Below are positions 9,225-21,200 of a stretch of 64,000 bases of DNA, one piece after another. The DNA is from Symbiodinium natans. Taxonomy: Eukaryota; Sar; Dinophyceae; Suessiales; Symbiodiniaceae. The DNA lies in contig CAJNDS010002595.1 of the NCBI GenBank assembly GCA_905221605.1, positions 285,218 through 349,217 of the forward strand, read 5' to 3'. Positions within the stretch are counted from its first letter, which is position 1. Each line of letters starts with the position of its first letter. Made by a program: the position numbers and the translations under genes. The notes under the pieces are model-generated. The model was given only the letters and a program-made list of their open reading frames with translations. It had not been told where the DNA came from and made no database searches.

Positions 9225-12200
9225 ATGTCTTTGGAGCAAGTGCTCGCCAAGCGGAAGGAGGAAAGCAAGGCCAGCACTGAGCTCGAGGAACCCGTATGCC
9301 GAGTTGAGATTGCCCTGCATAGGTTCCAAAGCTGAAGTTTGTATCCAAGAATGACCGCGAAAAGTGCCGAACTGAGCCATCTTCGTGCCTTCGCCTTTGG
9401 TTTCTTTGCAGATTCGGATTTCGGGAGCATCTTGGCAATGCCCCGAAAAGGAACGCGGCGAAAGAGCAAGACAAGCAAAAGGCCGAACAGAAGAAGAAGG
9501 CCGAAGTGTGTTTGCTCTGTTCGTTGCTTTGAGTTCATGGTGAGTTCCGAGCGCACCTTTAAACCCTTTTTGCACCGTTCACACGCCTTCGCACCTTCAT
9601 AATGTCTTGGTCAGGCAGAGGAGGCCTCGAAGCGAAGAAAGGCCGGGAGAGGGCGACTTATTGGCAGGTGGAGGCTGCAAGGTAGCCTTTCTGCAGTTAA
9701 GCTTTCTGTTTCATCCCCGCACCTGTCTGGCTCTCTGGGTTTGGGCGGCGAGTTGTGAAGATGCTATTCCAACCACCCGCAAGGGTTGACCATGGGGGCC
9801 CTGGCAAGGGGCATGTGCTTTTTTATGCATCCGCTCCACCCTACCAGTCGCCACAGCAGCCGCAGCAGCCGCAGCGGCCGCAGCAGCCACAGCAGCCACA
9901 GCACGCCCAGGCGCAAGGGAAGATAAGAGTCCTAAGAGTGTGACTTTTTGCGGTCCAGGGCAATTTGGGCCGTTGAGCATCGTTGAACATCGTTGAGCAT
10001 TGTGGGCTTCTGTAGTGCATTCGATGTCAGCCCTGCTTGTGCCAAGCAGGCACGGCAGCTGCCGCGGCAGTGGCAGCAGCCGCAGTTGGCACAGCAGCCG
10101 CAGCCTTTCTGGGCCACGCCGGCCAGACAAGGCCTGCGTCTGCTCCGAGCAGCGCCGGCCCCGGCCGTGCCGGCCCCGCCGGCCCCGGCACTGACTCGCT
10201 ACAGCACTGTCGGGCCTGGAGTCAATCCGCCGTACATCGAGAGCGAAAGTCCCGTTCCCGGCCTGTCGAAGTTCTTAAAGGCCTTGGGCTTGGAGGCCTA
10301 CGCCCTCTCCGCAAAGCGTTGGGCGCAGGAGCAGGGCGCATGCAACCTCTCTGAGCTGGTTGAGAACGCAGATGAGCTCTCGGCTGCATTGGGCCTGCCA
10401 GCTTCCAAGCGTGCCCAGCTACAAGGCAGCCATCATCTCGCAAGGCAGTTGGAGCAGGAGCTTCGCGGGCATCATCTTCCATCAGCTGCATCGACTGCAC
10501 TGACTGCATCGATGGCGCCACGAAGGTTGGTGAAAGCCCTGAGCGTTCCCGTCACCATCGCCGCCCCCGCCAGGGCGCAGCGCGCGGTTCCTTCGGCTCC
10601 GTTTGCCGGACCTGCGAGCATCCCAGTGCGTGACATGGAGCGGACAGAGACGGACGTCTGGGACGAGAAGGAGGCGGCCGCCCACGGCAGCATCGGTACG
10701 GCAGCGGATGTGCAGGAGCCCGCGATCCGACGCGTGCCGGAGCCCCCCCGCTACTGCACCCCGCCAAAAACGCGGTGGCGTGTGGACGATGCACTGCTGC
10801 GGCGACGTATTCCCAGCGAGGCGGAAGTGAAAGTGAAAGCCTTGGCGGTGGCAGATGCGGAGGCTGAGGCAAGGGAAGCTTGGGAGGACACTGAGGACAC
10901 CACTGACCCAAAGTCGAAGCATCCTAAGCCAAATTTGAACGAAAGCCGATTCGAGGCCATGCGTGGGCAGTTTCTTGAAGACCATGGTCCAACTCTTCAG
11001 CAAGAGCTGGGCACGGGTTACAAACTCGTGCCTGCAGACGTGGCCCCCAAGATACAGGAGAAGTTCTTGCAAGAGTGCAATGCGCACGGTTCTCCAGATT
11101 TCGGGTACCACGGCACCCGGGCTGCAAACATCCCCTCCATCTTGAGCCAGGGTCTCCGGGTGCCCTCGGCAGCCAGTGGCGTTCGAGTCGAAAACGGCTC
11201 GGCCCACGGGGTTGGGATCTACACAGCTATGCCCGGTAATTACTGGCTCTCCAGGGGCTTCGCTGATACCAAGAACATGCTCGTCTGTGGTGTCGTCGAC
11301 CCCGATGCGGACCCACGACCGCGCCTTGCTCAGAACGTGACAGCCGCGGCAGCCCCACCTCGGCGCACAGGCGGTCACCGCAACCACCACACGCCTGTGG
11401 TCACCCAGCCGGCCAATTTGGTCCCAGCGCCGAACTATCAGGTCTGGACTCACCGGGAAAGCGATGGAATTAAGGTTGTTGGGGGCGCACGTGTAATCTT
11501 CAAAGAAGAGCGGGTGGCCCCACTGTTCGTCGCCCAGCCCATCGATTCGGACCAAACCTTCTCGCGGTCGGCTGCCAACCACAAGGAAGCAAGCCGTGCG
11601 GGGCGTAAAGGACAGGTATACATCCCACAGTCTGGCGAAGTCGTGTGGGATTGCTGGGAGGAGGTGAGAGACTGGAATGCCAGGAGGGTGAAGAGGATGG
11701 TGGTGACCAAAGAGCGGCAGCAACAGCGTGCGGCCGCGAGACAAGTGAAACAGGAAGCGCAAGAGCCGCCTCAGTAAGTGTGGTGCAATGGAATGTAACC
11801 CAGCACCTATAGGACCTCGCACCGCATATTGTAGAATGGCGCCCTCTGAAACAGAGGATGGACCGCCGTTTTTCCCAGTGCCTGGCAGAAATGGATAGGC
11901 AGGACCAGAGGAAGGAACAGAGAAACTTTGAGCAAACACTCTGAGGAATCACTTGTGTACGGTCCTGTCAGGACTTCCTGCTTCAAGAAGAGATTGAGCG
12001 AGAGCGCGAGCGTCGGCGCCTCTGGAGAGAACTTCAGGGGCCGATTCTTGGGGGTTCTTCTGTTCCTCCGCGTTCAGCGTGCGCTGCAAGGCCAGCGCGA
12101 GCGCGAAGAGCGCGAGAAGGAGCGCAAGCGCCGAGAAGAAGAGCCGGCATCCCAGCTCAGTTCGCAGAGGGCCTGAACCTCGAACCCAACCTCGCTCAGC

Positions 12201-15200
12201 AGGTCTTAAGGGCTGCATGACAAAGGGTCGTGTTAAGGTGTTACCGCGTGGCCTGCGATGAGTTGCAGTTGTCAGTGTTTTCAGGCGCTAGCTCATCTTT
12301 CCTTGACCCGAGTTGCTTCAGATGTGGCCTGGTTCCCACATGGAAGTGGGCCATGCGTTAGGGTGTGCGTTGGAATCAAGGCGTGCTCGCGAGCGCGAAG
12401 AGCGCGAGAAGGAACGACTGAAGCAGCGCGAGGAGAAGGCAGGGCGGCCGTTCGTTGAGGAGGGTTGGAGGTGACTTTTGAGGCACTGACTGCGGAGCCT
12501 CAAGCCTTCTAAGCTTCTATACCTCGAAGACTTTCATGTTGCGGCCAGGAAGGTTTGATGCAGACGAGCTCCCTGGCGGAGATGAACCTGCTGCCACCTG
12601 CCTGCATACCTCCAGCATGGAGCCGGTGACATTTTGAATCCAGGATCAGGCGGTTCTGAGGTGCTTTGGAGGTTCGCAGATTGTCTAGTGGGAGGATCCA
12701 ACAACACCCAAAAAAATAGCACCAGGAAGCTTCCGGACCAAGAGCGCCGCGAGCGACAAGCCGAGAAGGCCCATCCATGAGCCGACGAAAGCCCTCAGTT
12801 TGGAATTGTGTGGGCCCGCCTCAATCTGGTTAGACACGTGTTGTCTGGTGCGCGTCGGCAAGCCCCAAATCCTCAAGCCGACGCAGGAGCTGGAGCTGAT
12901 CAAGCGCCACTATCTTGGCATGAAGGCGCTCGAGGGTTGAGGTCCTTGGGGGTGGCAGAAGGGTTTGGGGCCCGCTTCCACGCCAGGAGAACAAGAAGAA
13001 GATGCAGAAGCCGTCTGAAAAGTTTAGGAACATCTTCAACTTCGAGCCGGAGCCCTATACATATCCACATGTTTTTAATACATAACAAGTACATACATAT
13101 ATGTATATATATATATTATATACATATATGTATAGATATATATATATAAATATGCTACCCCCCCCCCCAAAGATCTAGGTATTTTCATGATTTAGCGATA
13201 TCAAGTTGAATACTTGCATGGGCCCGGAGGCGATGTGAAGTTGAAGATTTAACCGCCATTTAAACCTGAACCCTTAACCGTAAAACCCTTTTGGGTTAAG
13301 GCTTAAAAGGTTTAGGCCTTAAGATTTAGGCATTTAAACCTAAGCCCATCGAGTGTAAATCTTAGCGTACAGGGCCTAAACACTTAACCTTTAAGCCCTA
13401 TAGGCTATAGGGCTAAGGTTTAATGGTTTAGGGTTTAAGTTCAATAGCAGGCCCATAGAGTTAAAGCCTTAAGGGGCCTAAACGCTTAACCTTTAGACCC
13501 TATAGGCTATAGGGTCAAGGTTGAAGGGTTTTGGTTTTAAAAGTAAGTCTATAGAGTTCAGACCCTAAGGGGCCTAAACGCTTAACCTTTAAACCCTATA
13601 GGCTATAGGGTTAAGGTTTAAAGGTTTAGGATTCAAGATTTAGGCATTTAAACCCAAGCCCACCTTAAGGGTTTAAGGTTTTAAACCCTCAGGGCTTAAG
13701 AAATACCCTAAGCCTTTGGACCCCCCTTAAGGTTTAAGCTCTATGGGCTTGTGTTTTAATGCCAAAATCTTAAACCCTAAGCCTTTCAACCTTAACCCTA
13801 TGGCCTATAGGGTTTAAAGGTTAAGCGTTTAGGACCCTTAACCTTAAGGGGCCTAAACGCTTAACCTTTAGACCCTATAGGCTATAGGGTCAAGGTTTAA
13901 GGGTTTAGGTTTTAAAAGTAAGCCTATAGAGTTCAGACCCTAAGGGGCCTAAACGCTTAACCTTTAAACCCTATAGGCTATAGGGTTAAGGTTTAAAGGT
14001 TTAGGATTCAAGATTTAGGCATTTAAACCCAAGCCCACCTTGAGGGCTTAAGGTTTTAAACCCTCAGGGCTTAAGAAATACCCTAAGCCTTTAGACCCTA
14101 TAGGGCTGAAAGGTTAAAGAGAGCGTAATGTCTGGGCATTTATACATTCAACGCCTATAGGGTTAAACCCTGTTAACGTTTTAGAGCCCTACAGGGCTTC
14201 AAGGTTCTGACCCTAAAGGGCTTAGGGTTATCGTTTCAATGCTGAAACCTTAAACCCTTAAGGCTTAAGCTCTATGGGCTTGTGTTTTAATGCCAAAATC
14301 TTAAACCCTAAGCCTTTCAACCTTAACCCTATGGCCTATAGGGTTTAAAGGTTAAGCGTTTAGGACCCTTAAGGTTTAAACTCTATGGGCTGACTGTTGA
14401 ACTTTTCAACCCTAAACCTTTAAACCTTAACCGTATAGCCTACAGGGCTTAAAGGTTTAGCCCACGATCCCGAAACACCGCAAAAACCAATAAGAAACAT
14501 AAAAACTATGGTTTCTGAAACTACTCGGCCGGCCACCCCAGCCACTAGTTTCGAAAATCATGGTTTTTGACATGTTTTTTTTTTTTTTTATTGTTTTTTT
14601 TGCGATGTTTTGGGAGCATGGGCTCACGAAACATCGGTTTTACTGATGTTTTTTAGAGGTAGGCCTTCAATAACATTGGTTTTACCTATGTTTTTTGAAG
14701 GTAGGCTTTCAAAAACATTGGTTTTACCGATGTTATTTTGAAGGTAGGCTTTCAAAAACATCGGTAAAACCGATTTTTAGCGTGGGACCCACGCTCCCGA
14801 AACACCGCAAAAACCAATAAAAACCATAAGACTGAGCCAGCCACTGGGATGCGAGCCATTGCGAGTATTACAAACACAAATGGTCAAGTATATTTCGAGT
14901 GGAATGTCTGCGAAGACACGTGATCTTGAGCGACGTCACGAAAGCTAATTCTGACACTTTACAAGACGTGAACCCGATTGAAAAACGATTGAAACGATTG
15001 AAATTCAATCGGGGGCCCGATTGAAAAACGATTGAAACGATTGAAATTCAATCGGGGGCAGGATTGAAGATTGAAGATTGAAGATTCCCAGAAAAAAGGT
15101 TTCCGGGAATCTTCAATCTTCAATCTTCAATCCGGTCTCCGATTGAATTTCAATCGTTTCAATCGTTTTTCAATCGGGGGCCCGATTGAAAAACGATTGA

Positions 15201-18200
15201 AACGATTGAAATTCAATCGGGGGCAGGATTGAAGATTGAAGATTGAAGATTCCCAGAAAAAAGGTTTCCGGGAATCTTCAATCTTCAATCTTCAATCCGG
15301 TCTCCGATTGAATTTCAATCGTTTCAATCGTTTTCAATCGGGCTCACAATTTGAAAAGACGACCACGCACATATGAAGACTCGCACATATCAAGATTCAC
15401 ATGTCCATATTGAGTTTTACATGTTTAGCTAGCCCCCCACCCCCAACCCTTAAACCCTAAAACAGATCCCAAAACCATGAAAATACCTAGATCTTTGGGG
15501 GGGGGGGTACCATATATATATATGCAGATATTATACGTGTGTGTGTGTTCACACCTGTACATGGCAATTTCTAGCAACTCTGACATGAACGATGTTCCAA
15601 CTTTGATGCGATTGCAGGGGGCTAGGGTCAAAAGGACCAGGATCCTGTTGCTGCGTGTTCCTTGTTGTCTCCCGTTGCTAGCACTTTGTCACTGACTCTC
15701 GCGGGGCCTATTGAGAGTCGAGGTTGACTGAGGTTGTGCGATTACTTTAGGGTAGTGGACTTCGGCTACCTCCTAAGTTCGTTGTGTGTGAATGTGTTCT
15801 CACTTCCAAAAACTGGATATGTCATCATTGTCATCATGTATCAATGTATCAGGTATCGCACCATGCCGATGGTCCTTGGGCGTAATTGGGCCCAGGTGGA
15901 ACGCCGATGACGACACCATGCGCGGCGACAACAATCCGCCTGGGGCTCAAAGGGGGGAGTCTGCGGCCTCTGTGGCTTGGGTAAAAGGTCGAGGATTTGG
16001 GGTGGGGTCCAGGGTTGATCCGTCCCTCTGCGCCCCTTTTCCCGGCCCTTGCAAAGAGTCCCCCCAAAGCATCCACTTCAAAAAAGACTAATGGGAGGCT
16101 CTACACCAAGCGCCTGGAGCCGCAGCTGCTGTTCGGCGCGGTCCTCAAAGAAGCTCCTGAGCTACTGAGGTTGCCGTTTTTTTCTTCTTTTCCTCGGGAT
16201 GTTGTGTGGCTGGATGAGGCTTTAAAAGCTCCCCAAGAAGTCCAGAAGCCACTGGGGGTTTGAGGGGTAATGCTTGAACCAGGCTCTGTGTCCAAGCTTG
16301 GAAGCCCTTGTGGTCCGGAGGTCGCGGCTATCGGGCCGGAATCGACGTCCGAGAGCAGCGCAAGAACAATAGGCAAGATGAGGGGGTGTGGGGGGGTTGA
16401 AGTGCATCAGTTTGCAGTACTGTTTATTCCCCACCCTCGGTGTGGGGTTGTTAGAATTTAAACTCAACTCTTCTCCATGCCCGGTCTACTTCGCCCGGTC
16501 TGGGGATATTCGAAATAAAGCATGTTATTGCTTGGCGCTGCTGTTCTCGTCAACCCTGCGCTCTCAGTTTCTACGAAGAGCTCATCGCCAAGCGCGCCGA
16601 GTACTCTGGCGAGGTGCTGTGGCCCCTTCTGCCCCGAAGCGAAAGATCCCCAAAGCTCAGCTACTGAGCACTCTGAAGCCGCAAGTAAGCCCCTACTGTA
16701 ATCTACAGTACACGTCGTGTAAGCAGTGCAAGCAGTGTGTAAACAATGTAGACAAACCGCTGTATCAGGACGTGTCCGCCTTCGTCCAGCCCTCCAAGGC
16801 TTGGATTAGATGTAGCAGCGTAGCAGTAGTTGGAGAGCTCCTTACCTGGCAAAGAACAACTCAGAGGGTTTCGGGAGGCTTTGGGGGGATCAGGAGCCTT
16901 TGTCCTTCAAGCAGCGAGATATCGAGGACAAGGACATCAACAAGGCCAGGGCGCTCCTTCAAAAAGGCAACCCCCTGAATTTAGGCCTAAACCCGGGGCC
17001 CAAACCCGAGTCCTGCTGAACAACTGCTCTAATGCTTGGTCAGACTCACTGGACGGAGAAGCCGGTGGCTGAGATGACCACCCGCGACTGGCGCATCTTC
17101 CGCGAGGAGAGGGCTGAGGGTTGTACAGCTTCTGGGGTTAGGCTTCAATGCCTCACAGAGAGGACTTTCAGATCTTTATCCGCGGCGGCCGTGTGCAGCA
17201 GCCTCAGGGAGGAATTTCGATGTGTGAAGACGGGCTCAAAGCTTCCGTTTGCGCCTGCCTTTGGATACACTCGGTGCCCAGAATCCTACTCGTAGGCCCT
17301 TCATCCCTTCAACGCGAGACCCCTTGCCTCGCGTGAGGCCGGTGCCCATGCGGGTTTGGTCCGAGGGTCCGCTGCCATGGGAGCTGCTCGAGGCCGTTCA
17401 GAAGGCAGGGTCGAAACCACTTTGTTCATTCTCTCCTCGCTGGAAGTTTATGCTGGTGCTTGCCGAAGATCGCCATCATCAGTTCGTACTAGTCGTAGAG
17501 GTATTTATACCTGTCCTTGTTTTGCTATTGCTATATCTATGGCTCTCATTTTTGACATTTGCGTTTATTGCGGCAATGATTGCTCTGCCTTTATTATTAC
17601 CATTACGATTGCTATTGCGACTCTTACTGTTGCGCTGGTTTGTAACTTTGTGCATGGGTCTGGACCTGGGTGTATGATTGCGGTTGCTATTTCTATTGCA
17701 ATCTTTGTTCGTATTATCCTTTTCCAGTAGTGTCGCTTTGACTATTGTGTTTACTATTATGAGGCTTGCAAGTATGAAGTAGTACTTGTTCTAGTAACAC
17801 TTAGATCTAGGATTAGGACGGTACTATACTGGTTTTTGCTATCCTGCTTCTTCTTACATACTCTTACCATAGCTATTCTTGTTTTGGCATAAAGCCAGGT
17901 GGGCTACGCCAGGCCTACGCCTATCCAGATGCAGGTCTGTGGCTTAGTCCTGCCTTCATATTGATGCGCTTGTCACCAGCTGCGCCCTCCGTGGCTGAAT
18001 GCGGGGAAGCTGCGCCGAGGCCATCCCAATTGCCTGCCAGTGCCGAGATCTTATTGCGGTAGCAGAGCCAGCTGCCCAGCTTCTCAGCGCATGTACCTTG
18101 GGTGGCATGGGATCCGCTCGCAGTTCGCGTGCCGCGCCGTCGCAGGACCGGAAGCGGCAAGACAGCAGCCTATGTTCTTCCGATGCTGCCTGGCACCAAG

Positions 18201-21200
18201 CGCCAGTCACGGGCACTGCGCGGCTGCACGATGAATGCGCCGGGGCATCATGGGAGAAGCCAGCTGAGCTTCGCTTCTGTGGATTCGTTGCATTGCGGCT
18301 TCACCCTAGCCGTATAGTTTCTGGACACCTTAAGTGCTTCCTGTAGCCCTGAGTGTTCTCAAGGTCCTACGTCAAGAAGCTTCCAAAGCTGGACGACACG
18401 TCCGCGCAGGAGCCCCTTTATATTACACTCTACAACTGCGTTTTTGAAGCCCAAAATTCCCCTAGAGCCCATGAAGCCTAAGAGCCTAAGTGGATCTAAG
18501 TGATAAGACCCTGTAAGATTCCGATACCAGGATGGCCCGTATGGTATCGTTCTGGCACCCAGCCGTGAGTTGGTCATCCAAATCGAGGAGGAGGAGAGGG
18601 AAGCAACATGCGAACTTACATGCGAACTTACATGCGAACTTACATGCCATTTGGTTTGAAGGGTTTGAAGGGTTTGAAGGGTTTGGGCTGCCCCCAACCG
18701 TTCGGATATTCGCAGCGTCACCCCCTTGCAGGCTCGGAAGTTTGCAGCCTTCTGCGACTGCCGCATGGTCAGTGTCGTGGGCGGCAGAGATGCCGAACAG
18801 CAGGCGAGCAATTCGGAGTTTCGGCGTTCAGACCCTCGCAAAGGAGACCCAAGCCCCCAAAATCTCAAACGCTCCCTAAACTGCCCTCCCTAAAATCCCT
18901 AAACCCTCTTTGGGCCAGGCCTTCACCCTGCGCCAGGGTGTGGAGATGTGCATGGCGGGCACCTCAGGGCCTCTGCTGGGCTCGGCACAGGCCTCGGCTC
19001 AGCAGAAAGAGCGCTGCGTGCGCTGGGGCTCCCCTTCGACTATTGAACAGCTCAAGCTAGTGGCTTGACATGAGGCCTCGGAACCTGCTTGGGAAGTGGC
19101 TAACGGTTCGGGGTCTAGGTTAGAACCTGAAAGGAAGAATCCCATAAACCACCCGTGTCCCCCCCCCCCCACAACCTGAACACCTAAGAGCTCCGAAACC
19201 CACATGGCCCTAAAAGGCCATCAAGCCAAAAAGGAAAACGCCTCCTGCAGGCCACGCCCGGCCGTCTCTGCGACTCCCTCGACAAGAGGTGCTCCGTCAG
19301 GGCTCAAGACTCAACGAGTTCGCGCGACGTGGGGTAAGCGAGGCACACGGTGCTCAACCAGTGCACCTACGTGGTCATTGATGAGGCCTGAACTGAATTG
19401 CCTGAAGCCCTCAATGAACCCGTAAACCTCCTATCTCAGAGATTCTGTGAGGCAGACAAGATGGTGGACCTCGGTTTCGAGGTGCGCCGGTTTTTTGTGC
19501 GCTAGACCAGGAACACATCGATGGCTTCGCCTTTCGTCCCAAGCTTTGGGATGATCTCTGAATGGCTCCTTACAAACCTCAGCTCTTCCGTGACTCAAGT
19601 CAACTCGGCGGGGCTTGAGGACTACGTCCGCCGTGTCCTGCTGGCCATTCCTGCCTCCAACATGAAGGCTCTCCACAGCAGTTCTCTTACAGAGCATCCC
19701 GTGGCCCCCCCAAAAAGGAAGGGTGGTCCTTTTGACCCCGAGGCTAAGGCTCTCCAGGCTCGGGGCCCCTTCTGAGAGCTCCGTTCAGGCGGACAAAGAG
19801 GACGATGCCGAGAAACAGGAGACCCTTGGGCATTGGGTGCCGTGAAGTCTGTGGAGCCTGCGGTGTGCGCGGGCGGGGCACGTTGTGGGTACGGGGTCAC
19901 TTTTGTTTTTGTTATTTTCTTTCGGGTCTCTTGGGCATGTGAGGAGAATCCAGACATAGCGGCATAGCCTTGAAGTGCTGCTTGTGGGACCCGGGGCCCA
20001 TCATTCTCACAGCTCGCCTCAGAGATGGCATGGCCGTTGAAATCCCCATGCAATTTACCCAGACCCCGGCCGTACATTTCCCCGATGCCCCCCTCCCCAC
20101 AAAAAAGCGCAGCAACAAAAACATACTAGTTCTTGAGCCGAACTTCGGCTAATCCTCAAGTAGCTAAGGTTTTCAGCGCCACCCGGACAAGCCTAGAAAG
20201 GTCGGGCGCCCTTAAACCTTCCATGCTGAATTACTCAATGCCAAGCCCGGGAGCAAAAACGCCTCCCTTGGGCGATGGCGCTTCGCCGCCTCTGCTGCTG
20301 CTTTGCCGTCCGAAGCCTAGCCAAAGTCCCGAGAGAGCTTCCCCCCCCTCCCCCAGAGCCCTTTTGGAGGCCTCAGACCTCTATGCTGAAGCCAAGAAAC
20401 CCTCGTTGAGGCTTAGGGTTTCTGGGCGTTAGTAAGGAGGAGGCCTGCAAGAAAAGAACAACACGCAAACATTCGGCTGATGCCGACTACGCATCGAGGC
20501 CAAGAAGATCATCGATGAGCCCTCAGCGAAGGCCAGCGGCCAGAGAGCCCGAACCCCCCCCCCCCCCCCCCGACCCAACCCTTCGTTTCCCCTAAAGGAA
20601 AGAAGCCCTCAACCCTAAGCCCTATCGGAACTCCACAAAAAATGCCTTGGGCTGCCCGTGGTCCCGTGGTGCTTGAGGCCATCGAGCCTGAGGATCCCGG
20701 GGAGCCCCTGGAGGATCCCAAGGATCCTCCGAGGTTGGAGGCCCTTGGACTTACAAGGTTATTTGGTTTAGGGTTTAGGGTTTAGGGTTTAGAAGAGATG
20801 TCCACCGAGGCCCCGGAGCCCGGCCGGCGCCCCCAGGATGGAGAGGCCTCTGCTGGGAGTTCCTGTGTTGATGCTCTCGTGTCCATGGCCATTTTATGGC
20901 CTTTGGAGAAGGAGATGTGCGCCTGTACCGTTTTCCCAAAAGCCCGGCCTTCATGAGTCCTTAAACAACCCCTTAAACCAAGTTGGCCCAACGTTTGAAG
21001 GCTCTTACGACTTTTATGTTTCGTCCTGGCCCTCTTATGCCACAGGCCGATGCGGCTCTGCCAGGTGTCCCCGAGGTACCGGGCTCAGAGGGCCATTGTA
21101 AACCGGTAAACGCTCGCGTGCGCCGCCTCGGCAGCCGGGCTGGCCCAACGCGAGGTGTAGCGCATCGCAGACGAAGGCAGCACCACTGAGTGGGGTTTGA

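Larger units (their letters stand above)
13046..15895 (+). other. PRP28 intron filled with satellite and palindromic DNA
   Basis: Exon 12,987-13,045 ends TTCGA|GCC and exon 15,896 begins G|TGGAACGCC. Joined they give NFEWNADDDT, matching the conserved FEW-D-x-x-E-D-T segment of DDX23, so the 2,850-bp intron is firmly placed. It uses a GC donor. Its content is almost entirely repeats: an AT microsatellite, telomere-like satellite, T-rich hairpins and two large palindromes, described separately. Confidence 0.85.

Noticed and set aside
10482-11939. 485-residue ORF on the minus strand
   Set aside because: It mirrors the + strand SAM/ART-like ORF; its translation is Leu/Arg/Pro-rich with no motif, a typical shadow of a GC-rich coding strand.
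13250-14470. Possible chromosome end (telomere)
   Set aside because: Repeats are degenerate, mixed in both orientations and flanked by PRP28 exons that join in frame, so the block is internal.
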